A DNA stretch of 64,000 nucleotides from contig WKLE02001264.1 in the NCBI GenBank assembly GCA_014885115.2, positions 1 to 64,000 on the forward strand, in the 5' to 3' direction. The notes under the pieces are model-generated. The model saw nothing but the letters and a program-made list of their open reading frames with translations. It made no database searches and was not told the DNA's origin. Positions within the stretch are counted from its first letter, which is position 1, and each line of letters opens with the position of its first letter. This document shows positions 41,931 through 52,166 of this stretch, piece by piece. The stretch comes from Asterionellopsis glacialis. Its lineage: Eukaryota > Bacillariophyta > Plagiogrammaphyceae > Rhaphoneidales > Asterionellopsidaceae. The translations under genes and the position numbers were made by a program.

Positions 41931-43139
41931 ATGACACAAATGAACATTGTTCAACCCAACATTTTTAAACTAGAGAGTGTACCAGGCAAGACAAATAATA
42001 GTAAATCACGAGCCATTTCATATGAAAACATCGGTTCCGTGTTCATGGAAAAGGGTCAGTACCCTAAGGCGTTGAAAAATTTCTACATGGCCTTATCCCT
42101 CTTGGAAGCTGCTCATGGAGGGAATTCTCCAGAAGTAGCTGAATGCTATGATCGAATTGGTCATGTATACCAAAAAATGGAAAAATTAGACGATGCGATT
42201 CAAGCTTTTAAAAAGGCACTTCATATCCGTGAAATGTGTGCCAACCTAGATGAACACGGAATGAACAAGAATGAGTTCACTCCTATGCATCCAATGCCCA
42301 CCAGAATTGAGTCTTGTACCAAACCCATAAGTATTCCTTTTCTCCAAGACGAACAAGAAGAAAAACAAGAAAGAGACTATGTAAGTCACGTTCTCCCCAA
42401 TGATGTTCGGTTTGAACGTGGTGGTGGTGGCAATAACCATCCAGGTAATAAGCAATATCTTGCACTCGTCCGATCTGAAAAGGTAAGATACCAATCGCAA
42501 GGTATGTCCGTCAGCGAGAAAAGAAGTATTGCCTCAAGCATCTTTGATAAAGTCACTAAACGTGGTGGACTATTTGTAACACGAGACGAAAATGATCCAA
42601 AGCGATACTATATTGTTTCGAATGACATTGTTTTGAAGAAAGTTATGCAAGCACTTCGCGAGTGTCCAAAGGAAGCAAAGGAAAAAAATGTCCAAGCCCA
42701 AATCGGATCAGAATCAATGCATACCGCTACAGCTGGACTTTATGCAATGGCGGAAGCAGCCAGCAAGGTCCGTGGCAGTCGCAAACATGCTCCTCTACGA
42801 GGTCGACCTGGTCGTCTGCATAAACCAAAGAACTATGTTGATAAGGTAACAGAATTGGATGTATTATGTGAAAGGGGGGGTAGGGGAAATAACCACCCGG
42901 GGAATCGAGAATATTTAGGTATTGTGGCCGACATAAAAGTTACTTACCAAAATCTCTCAGAAACAAACAAAAAGGCAAAGTATACTTTGAGTATGGCGAT
43001 TGTGGATAAAATTGAAGCTCGAGGGGGACGTTTTTTAGAATCGGAGAACCTGCCTCATGGTGGCAAGAAGTATTATATCCTCTCGAAAGAAGATGCACGA
43101 GTGAAAGTCAGTCAGGCGCTTCGGAATAAAAAAAATTAA
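41931..43139 (+). CDS. TPR protein with two DUF6824-type domains
   Basis: Single exon, 402 aa. Two tetratricopeptide repeats lie at about 25-105 (Glu-Asn-Ile-Gly-Ser-Val-Phe, then Cys-Tyr-Asp-Arg-Ile-Gly-His-Val-Tyr). Two domains follow at about 160-245 and 310-395, each opening with Arg-Gly-Gly-x-Gly-Asn-Asn-His-Pro-Gly-Asn and ending with a Gly-Gly-Arg/Leu-Phe segment. This is the stramenopile DUF6824 type, often found alone or with DNA-binding domains and of unknown function. The first copy reads Arg-Phe-Glu where the second has Val-Leu-Cys just before the Arg-Gly-Gly. The linker is Lys/Arg-rich. A nucleic-acid-binding adaptor role is a guess. Confidence 0.7.
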   Translation: MTQMNIVQPNIFKLESVPGKTNNSKSRAISYENIGSVFMEKGQYPKALKNFYMALSLLEAAHGGNSPEVAECYDRIGHVYQKMEKLDDAIQAFKKALHIREMCANLDEHGMNKNEFTPMHPMPTRIESCTKPISIPFLQDEQEEKQERDYVSHVLPNDVRFERGGGGNNHPGNKQYLALVRSEKVRYQSQGMSVSEKRSIASSIFDKVTKRGGLFVTRDENDPKRYYIVSNDIVLKKVMQALRECPKEAKEKNVQAQIGSESMHTATAGLYAMAEAASKVRGSRKHAPLRGRPGRLHKPKNYVDKVTELDVLCERGGRGNNHPGNREYLGIVADIKVTYQNLSETNKKAKYTLSMAIVDKIEARGGRFLESENLPHGGKKYYILSKEDARVKVSQALRNKKN

Positions 43140-44689
43140 AAAAACATAAAACCTAGAGTAATTTGGTGGCTACCAAAGTAATTGTATAATATCATAGAGA
43201 GTGTTCAACATTATAGAATAGTATATTAAATTAATTGTCGACAACGGAAAAGGAATTTTTTTAGCATTGGGTGGAAGCTAACCTACTTTAGGGAAGATTC
43301 TGCGATTTTTTGTTTATTGATGTGACAATGATATTGTTTCAATGGAAGGTTCCAATTAGTCACCAAAGGAAGTAAACACCTTTCGCGAGAAGCATGACTC
43401 GACAAAAAAATTTCAAAATGGTACAACTCTTGAACTATTTTTTTCAACATGGTTTGTTTCAAAAACACATGACAAACAGGTATTTTTTCTAACTTCTCAT
43501 TCATATTTTGCCACGATTGATTTCTAAAACAGTAAGCAGTGACAAATATGCAAACAACTCACATAATCTTGAATGTTCCAGTCCGAGAATAATAGGACGG
43601 AGGATTTCTAACTACATGTCATCTTGTTTATCGTGTGCTTGTCACACACAAAAATACGGAGAGTTCTTTACTGTACCACCGGTACCGGTACTTTTAAAGG
43701 GGTTAAAAAGTAGTGCTCGTGCAGCACATGTAGAAAACATGTACGAGAAGATCTGAATGACAAAAAAGCACGACTGACGCAATTTAGACATTTTGTTTTG
43801 TTGTAGATGTTTCACGATGATTTAATAATTAAGAGAGATGGTCGTTACTGAGATTGAAATATGCTTATTCCGAAAATATGTACAGTACTATCGAACGTGA
43901 CTGCCCAGATAAAAGCTCTCTCTCTTTAAATATATATATACATGATCCTGCATATCGCTTTTTCTTATAAAAGTAATTTGGTATGATCGAATTTTCAGTT
44001 TGGCATGAATAAAAACTGGATGAAAAAACTAACAAAAACGCCAGCCGAACTCATCTCCGCGCGTGACTCAATGGTCACCCAATAATATTGAATATGATAA
44101 AAAATAATATTACGATATAATTATTCCTTTGCAGTAATTACTGCTTGAGCTATATCGTAACCAGATAGGTCCTATGAAAATGCCTTCTAATAATAGAGAT
44201 AGTAAGAAGGAAACCTAACTAACAAAAACAAATACAGGTATTATACATATACTCCCATTAGAGATTGCACGCGATATTTAGTCAGGAGTTAGCGGCAGTC
44301 GCATCTCTATGTACTCTGGTAAGCAGAACCCGCGAAGACTCCTCTCGCATGTCTATGCTTGCTCTTCCAAGGAACAGGAACTAACGACAATTACCATCAT
44401 ACCGAGCATCTCATCATCGTTCGCCAAAGGCAGACACACCTGACTACAACTAGACTAGTCGGTGTCATTGATAGAGAATTGAGAATAGAGAGACAGAGAC
44501 AGAGAGAGAATCCGTCTGCTTGTGAGCGGATCGCAATTTCAAGATACAAAGAGTACGCGAGATTACAAAAGAGAGAGCAGCATTCTCGATATCTACTGGC
44601 AGTCTGACTACCGTAATCACTACGACTCGAAGAAGAACCTCCTTTTCCCTCAATTTTCTCTTGTAGAATACTGTTCGTCTATACTAAAA
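43140..44689. other. Intergenic, no gene seen
   Basis: AT-rich. Includes a short CT/TA microsatellite near 43917-43942 and the motif GTACCACCGGTACCGGTAC at 43673-43691. The last 350 bp are the likely promoter and 5' UTR of the RING gene; the frame is open upstream of its ATG but has no start codon. Confidence 0.5.
43673..43691. repeat. GTACC-type palindrome
   Basis: Contains GTACCGGTAC and GGTACC, a member of the dispersed family. Confidence 0.5.
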
Positions 44690-46339
44690 ATGAAGAATCA
44701 AACAGCAAAACAGCAACGACTTTCGTTGTCGTCGCCAAATTATTGGACACGCCGTAGTATTGTAATGACTGTACTGCTATCCTTGATCACGTGGAGTACA
44801 ACCATTTCACAAGTATCTGCCGCACGTGCACGTGTTGTGGTGGTGGGTGATACACAATGGGCCTATCCTGGTGAAGTTGCCGCCTTTGGAAATCGACTTT
44901 CGGGTAAAACGTACAGTGCAAGACTTGTGTTGCCACCCAAGGAATACGATAGCAAGTATTTGTGTAATTTAGAAGAAGCTCAACATGAATTACACAAATC
45001 GCTCGTGATGGACCCCACCAACGACAATAGAAATAAAGATAATGTATTTGAAGAACAGCCCATAGCCTTGTTGGTAAAACGGGGTGACTGCCCCTTCGAT
45101 CAAAAGGCCCAGAATGCATTGTACTTGCAGCAACATTTGTCCAGCCGAATCATGTACTTATTTGTCTACAACAATGATGAAACCGCACCAAATGATTTAG
45201 TCATCATGTCAGCCTCTTCTAAAGAAGAGAATGGATTAGAAGAATACAATAGTATCGGATTAATCTTTTTGAGTACAGCTTCCGGGGAAGCTATATTGGA
45301 CCGCATGGAAACTATACAAAGCAATACCGGATACAGTCCGTATTATCAAGACGATTCCAATGATCTATGGGATATGTTTACCTACTTTGAACGAATGGTA
45401 CCTGCCAATGACAATGGCAGTGGGAACAATGATGATACTTGGAATTCACGACAGGGAAGTACCTCCATGGGGGGGAATACCTTTTATTGGTTACGATTTA
45501 TATTATTTGCACTCTTGATTATATCTCCCTGTGTCCGAGCCGGGTACTTGTGGTATGTCGGTGGTGGGCGTGTTCATGTACGTCGTTCCGAGGAGGGACG
45601 ATTTGCAGGTTTCATGTATGTCAGGCCCCAACCGTATTGGTTTGCCTCTGGACCTGAACATCAACCCGAACATGAAATATCAGATTGCTTGACAGAAGAA
45701 CAAGTAAATGCCTTGCCTGAAATTATATTTAAAAAACAAGAGGAGGTGGAGGAAGCAGAGGAGGAAATCAAAAATGGAGACGGAAAAGACCTTGGTCAAG
45801 ACAATGCGAATAAGACTGATGAAGCTACACAAAATGAGCAAGAAGAAGATATTGCCATTGAGCCAGATGAAGAACAACCACAAACCACATCTACACAGCA
45901 GCAAAAACCACAAGAAGAACAAGTAGTTCAGACTGAAACAACATCTTCAGCTGCCACTGTTACTGACACAAGTAACAGCAATAGTGGTAGTGGTGACGAT
46001 CCGAGTCGTGATATTACATGTACAACATGTTCTATTTGTATTGATGACTTTGAAGATGGTGAAAAATTACGATTGTTACCAAGATGTAGACATGTCTTCC
46101 ATACAGAATGCATCATGCCATGGTTGACAGAACGTCAAGGGTGTTGTCCTCTTTGTAAAACAAGTGTTATGGAAAATGAAAATGATGATACAACACATGT
46201 AGATTTAGATGTAGAAGAACAACCACAGCAACAAGAGAATGTGGATGCTACGGTTCCTACCAATGGTAATACTGCCACAACCACCACACAAACACTGTCT
46301 TCGAATACTCCAACTCAAGTACCAGCATCACAAGTATAG
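44690..46339 (+). CDS. PA-TM-RING E3 ubiquitin ligase
   Basis: 549 aa from ATG 44690. The signal peptide is at about 22-45 (hydrophobic, ending Val-Ser-Ala-Ala). A lumenal protease-associated domain with Lys-Arg-Gly-Asp-Cys-Pro-Phe (about 130-136) follows, then one membrane helix (about 265-290). The cytosolic part is Glu/Gln-rich and disordered. The RING-H2 is at about 443-491: Cys-Ser-Ile-Cys, Cys-Arg-His-Val-Phe-His-Thr-Glu-Cys and Cys-Cys-Pro-Leu-Cys-Lys. This is the RNF13/GRAIL type, an endosomal/secretory membrane ligase that captures cargo through the PA domain and recruits E2 enzymes. Ser/Thr/Asn/Gln-rich tail. Confidence 0.9.
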   Translation: MKNQTAKQQRLSLSSPNYWTRRSIVMTVLLSLITWSTTISQVSAARARVVVVGDTQWAYPGEVAAFGNRLSGKTYSARLVLPPKEYDSKYLCNLEEAQHELHKSLVMDPTNDNRNKDNVFEEQPIALLVKRGDCPFDQKAQNALYLQQHLSSRIMYLFVYNNDETAPNDLVIMSASSKEENGLEEYNSIGLIFLSTASGEAILDRMETIQSNTGYSPYYQDDSNDLWDMFTYFERMVPANDNGSGNNDDTWNSRQGSTSMGGNTFYWLRFILFALLIISPCVRAGYLWYVGGGRVHVRRSEEGRFAGFMYVRPQPYWFASGPEHQPEHEISDCLTEEQVNALPEIIFKKQEEVEEAEEEIKNGDGKDLGQDNANKTDEATQNEQEEDIAIEPDEEQPQTTSTQQQKPQEEQVVQTETTSSAATVTDTSNSNSGSGDDPSRDITCTTCSICIDDFEDGEKLRLLPRCRHVFHTECIMPWLTERQGCCPLCKTSVMENENDDTTHVDLDVEEQPQQQENVDATVPTNGNTATTTTQTLSSNTPTQVPASQV

Positions 46340-47391
46340 ATGATGATGTACGTTGAATATACTATTATAATTGTTCCTATTTTGATTTCATGAACAATAC
46401 CAACTATAAAATAAGAGTGAAAGAAACTGCATTTTTTTATACACATATAAATACATTTAAAAAAACACACACACACACTGAATGTTACTACTGTATAGAA
46501 CGCATTATATTTCTGTTGATTGTTGACTTCGGTTCTTTCTTTCCAAGAGAAACAACAAGACTGCAGCTTTCTCTGGCCAAAAGTCATTATAGTTTCATGT
46601 TACCTGCCATGCCAAGATGAAAAATATTTTTTCGTAAAGTTCAAAAATATATCTGCAATTGCGTGCTGTACGAGCATTCCCTATTTTTTAAAACTTAGCT
46701 TCGCTCACACAAAGGTGCTTACAATCCATGTCATCCAGACATTAAGTTCTAATGATTGAATTTGCCTGTACCATTTCTTATTTATTACAAAAGTTGGTTG
46801 CTCAGATGACATGTTTAGATATACTGGAAGCAACTACACCAAAGTTCAAGCTTCCTGTACCTTGCCAGGTGGGAATCTTGAAACTTAGGCCCTAAGCGGT
46901 GGCCGGTTGCTGCTATCTGGAGTCAATCTACCTTTAGTGTACTATGTTTGTTCAATGGCACTTATCCTCCTTAAAAATGCAAGGAAGACGTAAGAAAGAC
47001 TGTGGTGATATGCAATTATGATGGTTCGAGTTTGAAGATACAAATTCAAGAGTGTGGTATCATGTGGCTTTATCATCCTCCACACATACGAGTGCCACCA
47101 ATCGTATGTGACTTACCAGGTACCTGCCTACACAGACTATGTATTTGATATTGTCCCACAAAAACGAGCAGCAAGGTTACGGTCACGCTCTATATTGGCC
47201 ACACGTAGTCACAACAGACAGTATTGTTTTGAAATTTTCAGCAACCAATCAGTATGAGGTAGTACCAATGATGTTTTACATCTCTCTTCCGAAATTGTAT
47301 CTGCCTAGACGTGGTATCATAGTTTGGAGTAAACCAAGGAGAGAGCCTCTGCACATATCCATCCTTGCTAGATACAGAACGTAGAAACACC
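46340..47391. other. Intergenic, no gene seen
   Basis: AT-rich, with a short AC microsatellite at about 46464-46480. CAGGTACCTG at 47117-47126 belongs to the palindrome family. The DUF4470 gene frame is open upstream of its ATG but lacks a start codon. Confidence 0.5.
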
Positions 47392-50301
47392 ATGGCTACT
47401 TACCCGTTCACTTTAAGCACAGCCATGGTTTATAACCGGAGTGAGCATTATTACGCGATGGGAAATACTCCACCACACCAGTTGATCCCAGTAAATAATC
47501 CGAATCCCAAAATACTATGTTTGGCAGCGGGTGATCTCAGGTCCTGTTTTTTTAGCATCTCACGGGCTGATCTTAGTTCTTATGAGAATGTATCTTTTGT
47601 TGTGAACGACAAAAATCCAGCAATCATTGCAAGAAATGTCCTACTACTAGTCCTTTCTCTTGGTCAAGAAGAATTTGGTTGCACACCACTAAATTTATGG
47701 GCGGTGTGGTACTCACTATACCTAAATAAGAGCCAATGGGACTGCATCCTGGAGGTCCTCCAAGCCCTTCTCAATGACGACGAGAAGATCCTTGAGGCCT
47801 TTCAAATATCTGTTGAACCAACCACGCTACAGAAGTGCCGAGAAGTCTGGCAGATGTGGATAGAAATGGAAATGTCGGTAAAGAAAGCAAAGTCATTGCA
47901 AGACAAATACAAAGAAAGGAATTCGCTGCGGCAACTTGATTATAGAGCCCTAATGCATACCAACTTTGTAAGGCAGGGCTACCTTGGAGGATCATTCATA
48001 AATGACGAGGAGGTCACACCATTACCCGGGCTTCATGTCTACCAAGAAGAGCTCAAAAAACTTTGCCAAACATCCAAGGCTGAAGATTGCACTATTTTGT
48101 CAGGAGTAGAGGGCTCCGTTGTTGTCAATCACACATTATTCATGGACCCAGAGAGATACAATTTACACTACGCTTCAGCATTTTATCAAAGTTTCCATTT
48201 ATGGAAGTTTAGACCACACAGAGAATCTCTAGAGAGCTACTGCCAGTCTCAACTCGCGGAATGGGTTCGCGACCTTCGCTCATCTTGCGAAAAGATAAAG
48301 TTTGAGTTTATTCAAGGCGATTGTTATGCATTGTGCCTTAGCAATAACTCTTGTTGGTACCAGCGTTTTAATGTAATTGATACAAGCAATGTATGTGACC
48401 ATATCGGTTTGGCTGGTCTTCTTTTAACATGCAGACCTCTGACTGCCCCAGATGGAGTCATGTTCACTACAAGTATGACGGCTCACGCGAAAGCCTATAG
48501 TGACATACAGTATCTGAACAAGGAACTAATTTGTGGACCAGAAAAATGGGCAAATGTATATGGGTGGTCTTGTCATGGCCACGATGCTAGCATTCAATCG
48601 ATCAACACTGAGTGGCCACTTGTTTCGGAATACTCTCCTTTTCACTTTCAATGGACCCCTACCACAGCAGATAATGAAGCTTTAGAGGAAGATATTCTCA
48701 TCGTAACAAAGGAATTGCTCAATCTGTACTCTGCAGGCCATCTGAAATTATACTCGTCGGCTATAGTTGTTCTTTTTCTGACGATGCGTAGTGCTCTCCC
48801 CGCACTCGAATTCCTGGCAAAATTCAAAAATGAAATTCCCGTAGAGAAGGCAATGGAATTGCGGCTTTGGCTTTCCCAGATGTCACTGAACAAGATGGAT
48901 TCTATTTGGATAGAAATAGATTTGGCTGAAAATGACCAGCTGTTCAAAGACCAGTTTAATCCGCAGCCTTGGTTAAAAGCCCAGGGTTTGTTACATGGGA
49001 AGATTGAAGACTTTAGCATTCTCACGCTCAAGACAAATGCTACTGGAAAGACTTTGTCTTGCAAGTTTTTGGCACCCGCCGATCTTTTGCTTTCTTTCAT
49101 TAAATTATACAATTTCAATACGATCAATCGATTCTTTGCCATAAAGGAACATGAAATAAGGACCAAACCTTTTGCACCTGAAGAGTCTTCCCTTCTAGCA
49201 CTATCATGGCCTAACGGTAAAGCTATTTCGCCCAGACACCTGTATTCTGTGAAGGGCATGCAGGATTGGACACATCCTATCAATCCAGGAAGGCAGCCTC
49301 TGTTCAGCGGAAAACAGGCCAACGATATTTTGCGCATTACTAGCAGCCAAATGTTTACAAAACCAGAATTGCTTGCCTCGAGATCCGTCTCTTTAGGGAG
49401 CGTATCTGATGCTGATCCATTTTTGTTCATCAAGGAATTGATCATGCAGCTGGTCGGAGAAGGAAAAAACAGGAACGTCCTTGCTGTTGAAGATGGGGCA
49501 GGTACTGTTCCTTTGATTATCATAAAGGAGGGCAGATATCAAAGTGAAACGTCGGGGACTCCACTACTGGATTTAATCGCCTTTTTCCCTGATAGAGCAT
49601 TTTCTTCCGCAAAGCTTCCGAAATTAATTGAAAATTATCATCCAAACGATCCAGAAACAAGCAGATGCATAATGTCCTGGAACACACGGAAGTGCTGGAG
49701 GAATCTTGTGAAGACTTTGGCTGGAGACTTTGAACAGACGCAGAATTTCCGGGGTGTAAAGGGTGAAATCCGCCGCTTATTATTTCCTGCAATCTTTCCT
49801 TCAAGGTGCCAAAAATTTGAGGAACTGCGATATGAGGTGGCTATCAATGCTAAACTTGGCATATTGGGGTACACTAACGACCGTGCTGTGGAAAAGATGA
49901 TGTCGCTGAAGGAGAACGGTAACAATCTTCTTCACGAAAAGAAGTTTCACGAGGCAATATTTTCCTACACGCTCGCAGCTTTGAAAGTCGAAAGTGAAGG
50001 AGTAGACGATACAAACCCTCAAGTCCGCGAGCTTGCAGCCCAATGCCATTGCAATATTGCTCTCGCAAAACTGAGTATCGCAACAGATGTAGCGGTCGCG
50101 GAAGCGATACGTTGCTGTGGCTTTGCAATCCTATTGATGCCAATGTGGGGTAAACCGTATTACCGCCGCGGTATCTGTTATGAAAAGCAAGGGCTCCTCA
50201 AAGTTGCTCTCAATGATTTCAAGGTTGCGCAGCGTCATTATCCAACAGATTCGCAAGTTAGATCCGCTTTATTTCGTGTTCAGAAATTAATGAAAAAGTA
50301 A
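47392..50301 (+). CDS. DUF4470 protein with C-terminal TPRs
   Basis: Single exon, 969 aa from ATG 47392. The N-terminus has Asn-Pro-Asn-Pro-Lys-Ile-Leu-Cys-Leu-Ala-Ala-Gly-Asp-Leu-Arg, then Phe-Val-Val-Asn-Asp-Lys-Asn-Pro-Ala-Ile-Ile-Ala-Arg-Asn, the DUF4470 pattern known from fungal MYND-finger proteins, which looks like a Rossmann/methyltransferase-like strand-helix. No MYND zinc finger is visible here. The long middle (about 150-820) is soluble with no known domain. The last 120 residues form tetratricopeptide repeats (Gly-Asn-Asn-Leu...Ala-Ile-Phe-Ser-Tyr, then Tyr-Tyr-Arg-Arg-Gly-Ile-Cys-Tyr), suggesting a chaperone-linked adaptor. The function is unknown. Confidence 0.7.
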   Translation: MATYPFTLSTAMVYNRSEHYYAMGNTPPHQLIPVNNPNPKILCLAAGDLRSCFFSISRADLSSYENVSFVVNDKNPAIIARNVLLLVLSLGQEEFGCTPLNLWAVWYSLYLNKSQWDCILEVLQALLNDDEKILEAFQISVEPTTLQKCREVWQMWIEMEMSVKKAKSLQDKYKERNSLRQLDYRALMHTNFVRQGYLGGSFINDEEVTPLPGLHVYQEELKKLCQTSKAEDCTILSGVEGSVVVNHTLFMDPERYNLHYASAFYQSFHLWKFRPHRESLESYCQSQLAEWVRDLRSSCEKIKFEFIQGDCYALCLSNNSCWYQRFNVIDTSNVCDHIGLAGLLLTCRPLTAPDGVMFTTSMTAHAKAYSDIQYLNKELICGPEKWANVYGWSCHGHDASIQSINTEWPLVSEYSPFHFQWTPTTADNEALEEDILIVTKELLNLYSAGHLKLYSSAIVVLFLTMRSALPALEFLAKFKNEIPVEKAMELRLWLSQMSLNKMDSIWIEIDLAENDQLFKDQFNPQPWLKAQGLLHGKIEDFSILTLKTNATGKTLSCKFLAPADLLLSFIKLYNFNTINRFFAIKEHEIRTKPFAPEESSLLALSWPNGKAISPRHLYSVKGMQDWTHPINPGRQPLFSGKQANDILRITSSQMFTKPELLASRSVSLGSVSDADPFLFIKELIMQLVGEGKNRNVLAVEDGAGTVPLIIIKEGRYQSETSGTPLLDLIAFFPDRAFSSAKLPKLIENYHPNDPETSRCIMSWNTRKCWRNLVKTLAGDFEQTQNFRGVKGEIRRLLFPAIFPSRCQKFEELRYEVAINAKLGILGYTNDRAVEKMMSLKENGNNLLHEKKFHEAIFSYTLAALKVESEGVDDTNPQVRELAAQCHCNIALAKLSIATDVAVAEAIRCCGFAILLMPMWGKPYYRRGICYEKQGLLKVALNDFKVAQRHYPTDSQVRSALFRVQKLMKK

Positions 50302-52166
50302 ACCCATCTTTGAATACGTAATACGCAGGATTAGTAAGGTTTATCCACGGGTATTAATCAAAGCAGCCCGCGTCTTTTCGTTAAGCATAATGATGCTCGT
50401 GGAATCCCCTGAAACATAAAGCCTCGATTTCAAGTAATAGCACTTATTAAATTGATGCCATACAATCATCATTCAATAAATTAAATTGGCAACGTTTCCC
50501 ATGTAAATTTGTGCTTGACTGTCGTGTCTGGTTACACTTAGACAGTGAATCTTAAAGCTTAGCACATTCCTCAGAAAAGCTTATCCAAGCTTGCTTCTAA
50601 CCCAGAAAATTTTGGATTGATACTACAAAAATTGCCAAGGCTACTTTTGAAATCCTGCCACAAGTACTCCCCTTCCGAAGGATTTGTTGCAAGAACATTT
50701 CACCGACCTTTGCGCTATTCACAGTTATCCTTTTTCGTCCCGGATCCTTTGGATAAATCCGAATTCACCATTTGAAGAAAATATGGAGAGTGTCTATTGC
50801 TTCCTTGCGTTGGACAGGTTTCTTCGATTATGTCCCAGGCTTCGACGACGACCGAATCTTCGTCCAGGAGCAAGGAAATGGTGTTGGCTTGTCCATATTT
50901 GCCCTTCTTGACTGGTTCCCCAAATACAGGTGAATCGAGAGCCCCGCAGATCAATAGAATCTCAAACCGATCGACAAAATATGATAGGACAAAGATGGCC
51001 TCCCGTCATGAAGACGTTCTCATCGTGCAGTAAAACAGAGCATGATGTTGAGATTCTGGTGAACAGAAGATAAATTTTTGTGAAGAAAATGAAATTCACT
51101 CCCTCTAGACTAGAGCAATCATAGATTGTATGATGAAAAGCAGATCCTATTCTACATCATCTACTCGTAGAATCATGTTAAAAATAACGTTTACAGTTAT
51201 TATGGAATCTTGACTCAATTCAATTCTACGTACGTAGGATTTCTACAGGGGATAGAAAAACAAAAAGCTTGCGTTGAGAAGCACAATCGCGCAACATATC
51301 GCGCAAAAATGTACGTTGCTTGTCTACCACGGACTGATACAGTTCAAAACCTTTACCTCTGTGCACTTGAAGTTTCACACATATATTTCATACCAAGTAA
51401 CATTCAATTATATACGTTTTCAAATAATTATTCCATGTTTGAAAGAAGGTTATTTGAATCTATAGCTTATTTTTTTATTATCTGTCGAAGATCATCGTGC
51501 GCGCCTGCCAATATTTGCTCCAAAGATAAATCTGGAATTAATATTTCCATTGCTTTCTTCGTTGTGTAAGCTTGAATATCCTCTACAAAATACCATACAT
51601 TCCGTAATAGCACGTTCATTCAAGTATTCATACTTGGTTGCATTCATACATACACAGGTGCTGAGTGTCAGCGGAACCTTCAGCTCCATCACATTCATTC
51701 ACGCATTTTGCAAATCAAATTGAATTTCAAAAAAGGATTGAAGGACTGCTATTGAATCTCCGTCTTTCACACAGAAGACGAGAACACCCAAGGAAGCCAA
51801 CTTATCAAAATCAAGGTTGCCGTTGAGTGTGTAATCAAAGGTAGGCTGTTCGATGTCTTGTTTCAAACCCAGTCTCGTTTGTTCAACGGTCTTTGCCGCT
51901 CGTCAAAATTTGATGGTACTTTTGCTTGATATCTCTTGAAGATGAAACACATAAGAGACTGAATGGATATGAACATGGCGATGACATGAATGATTGAATG
52001 AAACAATGTCAGAAAACGTCTTTTGGTGCTCGCATGGTTTCAACAACGAAGCCCGTGTCAGCTGAATTTGGTGCGTACTCAATGTTCTCACATCTCTTTT
52101 TTTTTTAACCTCCTTACGACCACCAGAGCGCGAGAAAACAGCCTGAAAGAAGGTCTTAGTGGAACA
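50302..52166. other. Intergenic with a decayed coding fragment
   Basis: Apart from the fragment at 50571-51008, no gene is seen. The short frame at 51210-51569 lacks coding character. The last 150 bp are pyrimidine-rich and may be the 5' UTR (or a UTR intron) of the HMG gene. Confidence 0.5.
50571..51008 (-). pseudogene. Unidentified decayed coding fragment
   Basis: On the minus strand one frame reads coding-like DNA from 51008 to 50716, with even codon use (Asp-Glu-Asp-Ser-Val-Val-Val-Glu-Ala-Trp), meets two in-frame stops near 50716 and 50704, and continues as coding-like sequence to 50571. GC is higher than in the flanks. No ATG start or full splice set is found. It is most likely a pseudogene or a few exons of an unresolved gene. 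The family is not recognised. Confidence 0.45.

Noticed and set aside
48648..50143. Long antisense frames under the DUF4470 gene
   Set aside because: They mirror the real gene on the other strand and carry no domain.
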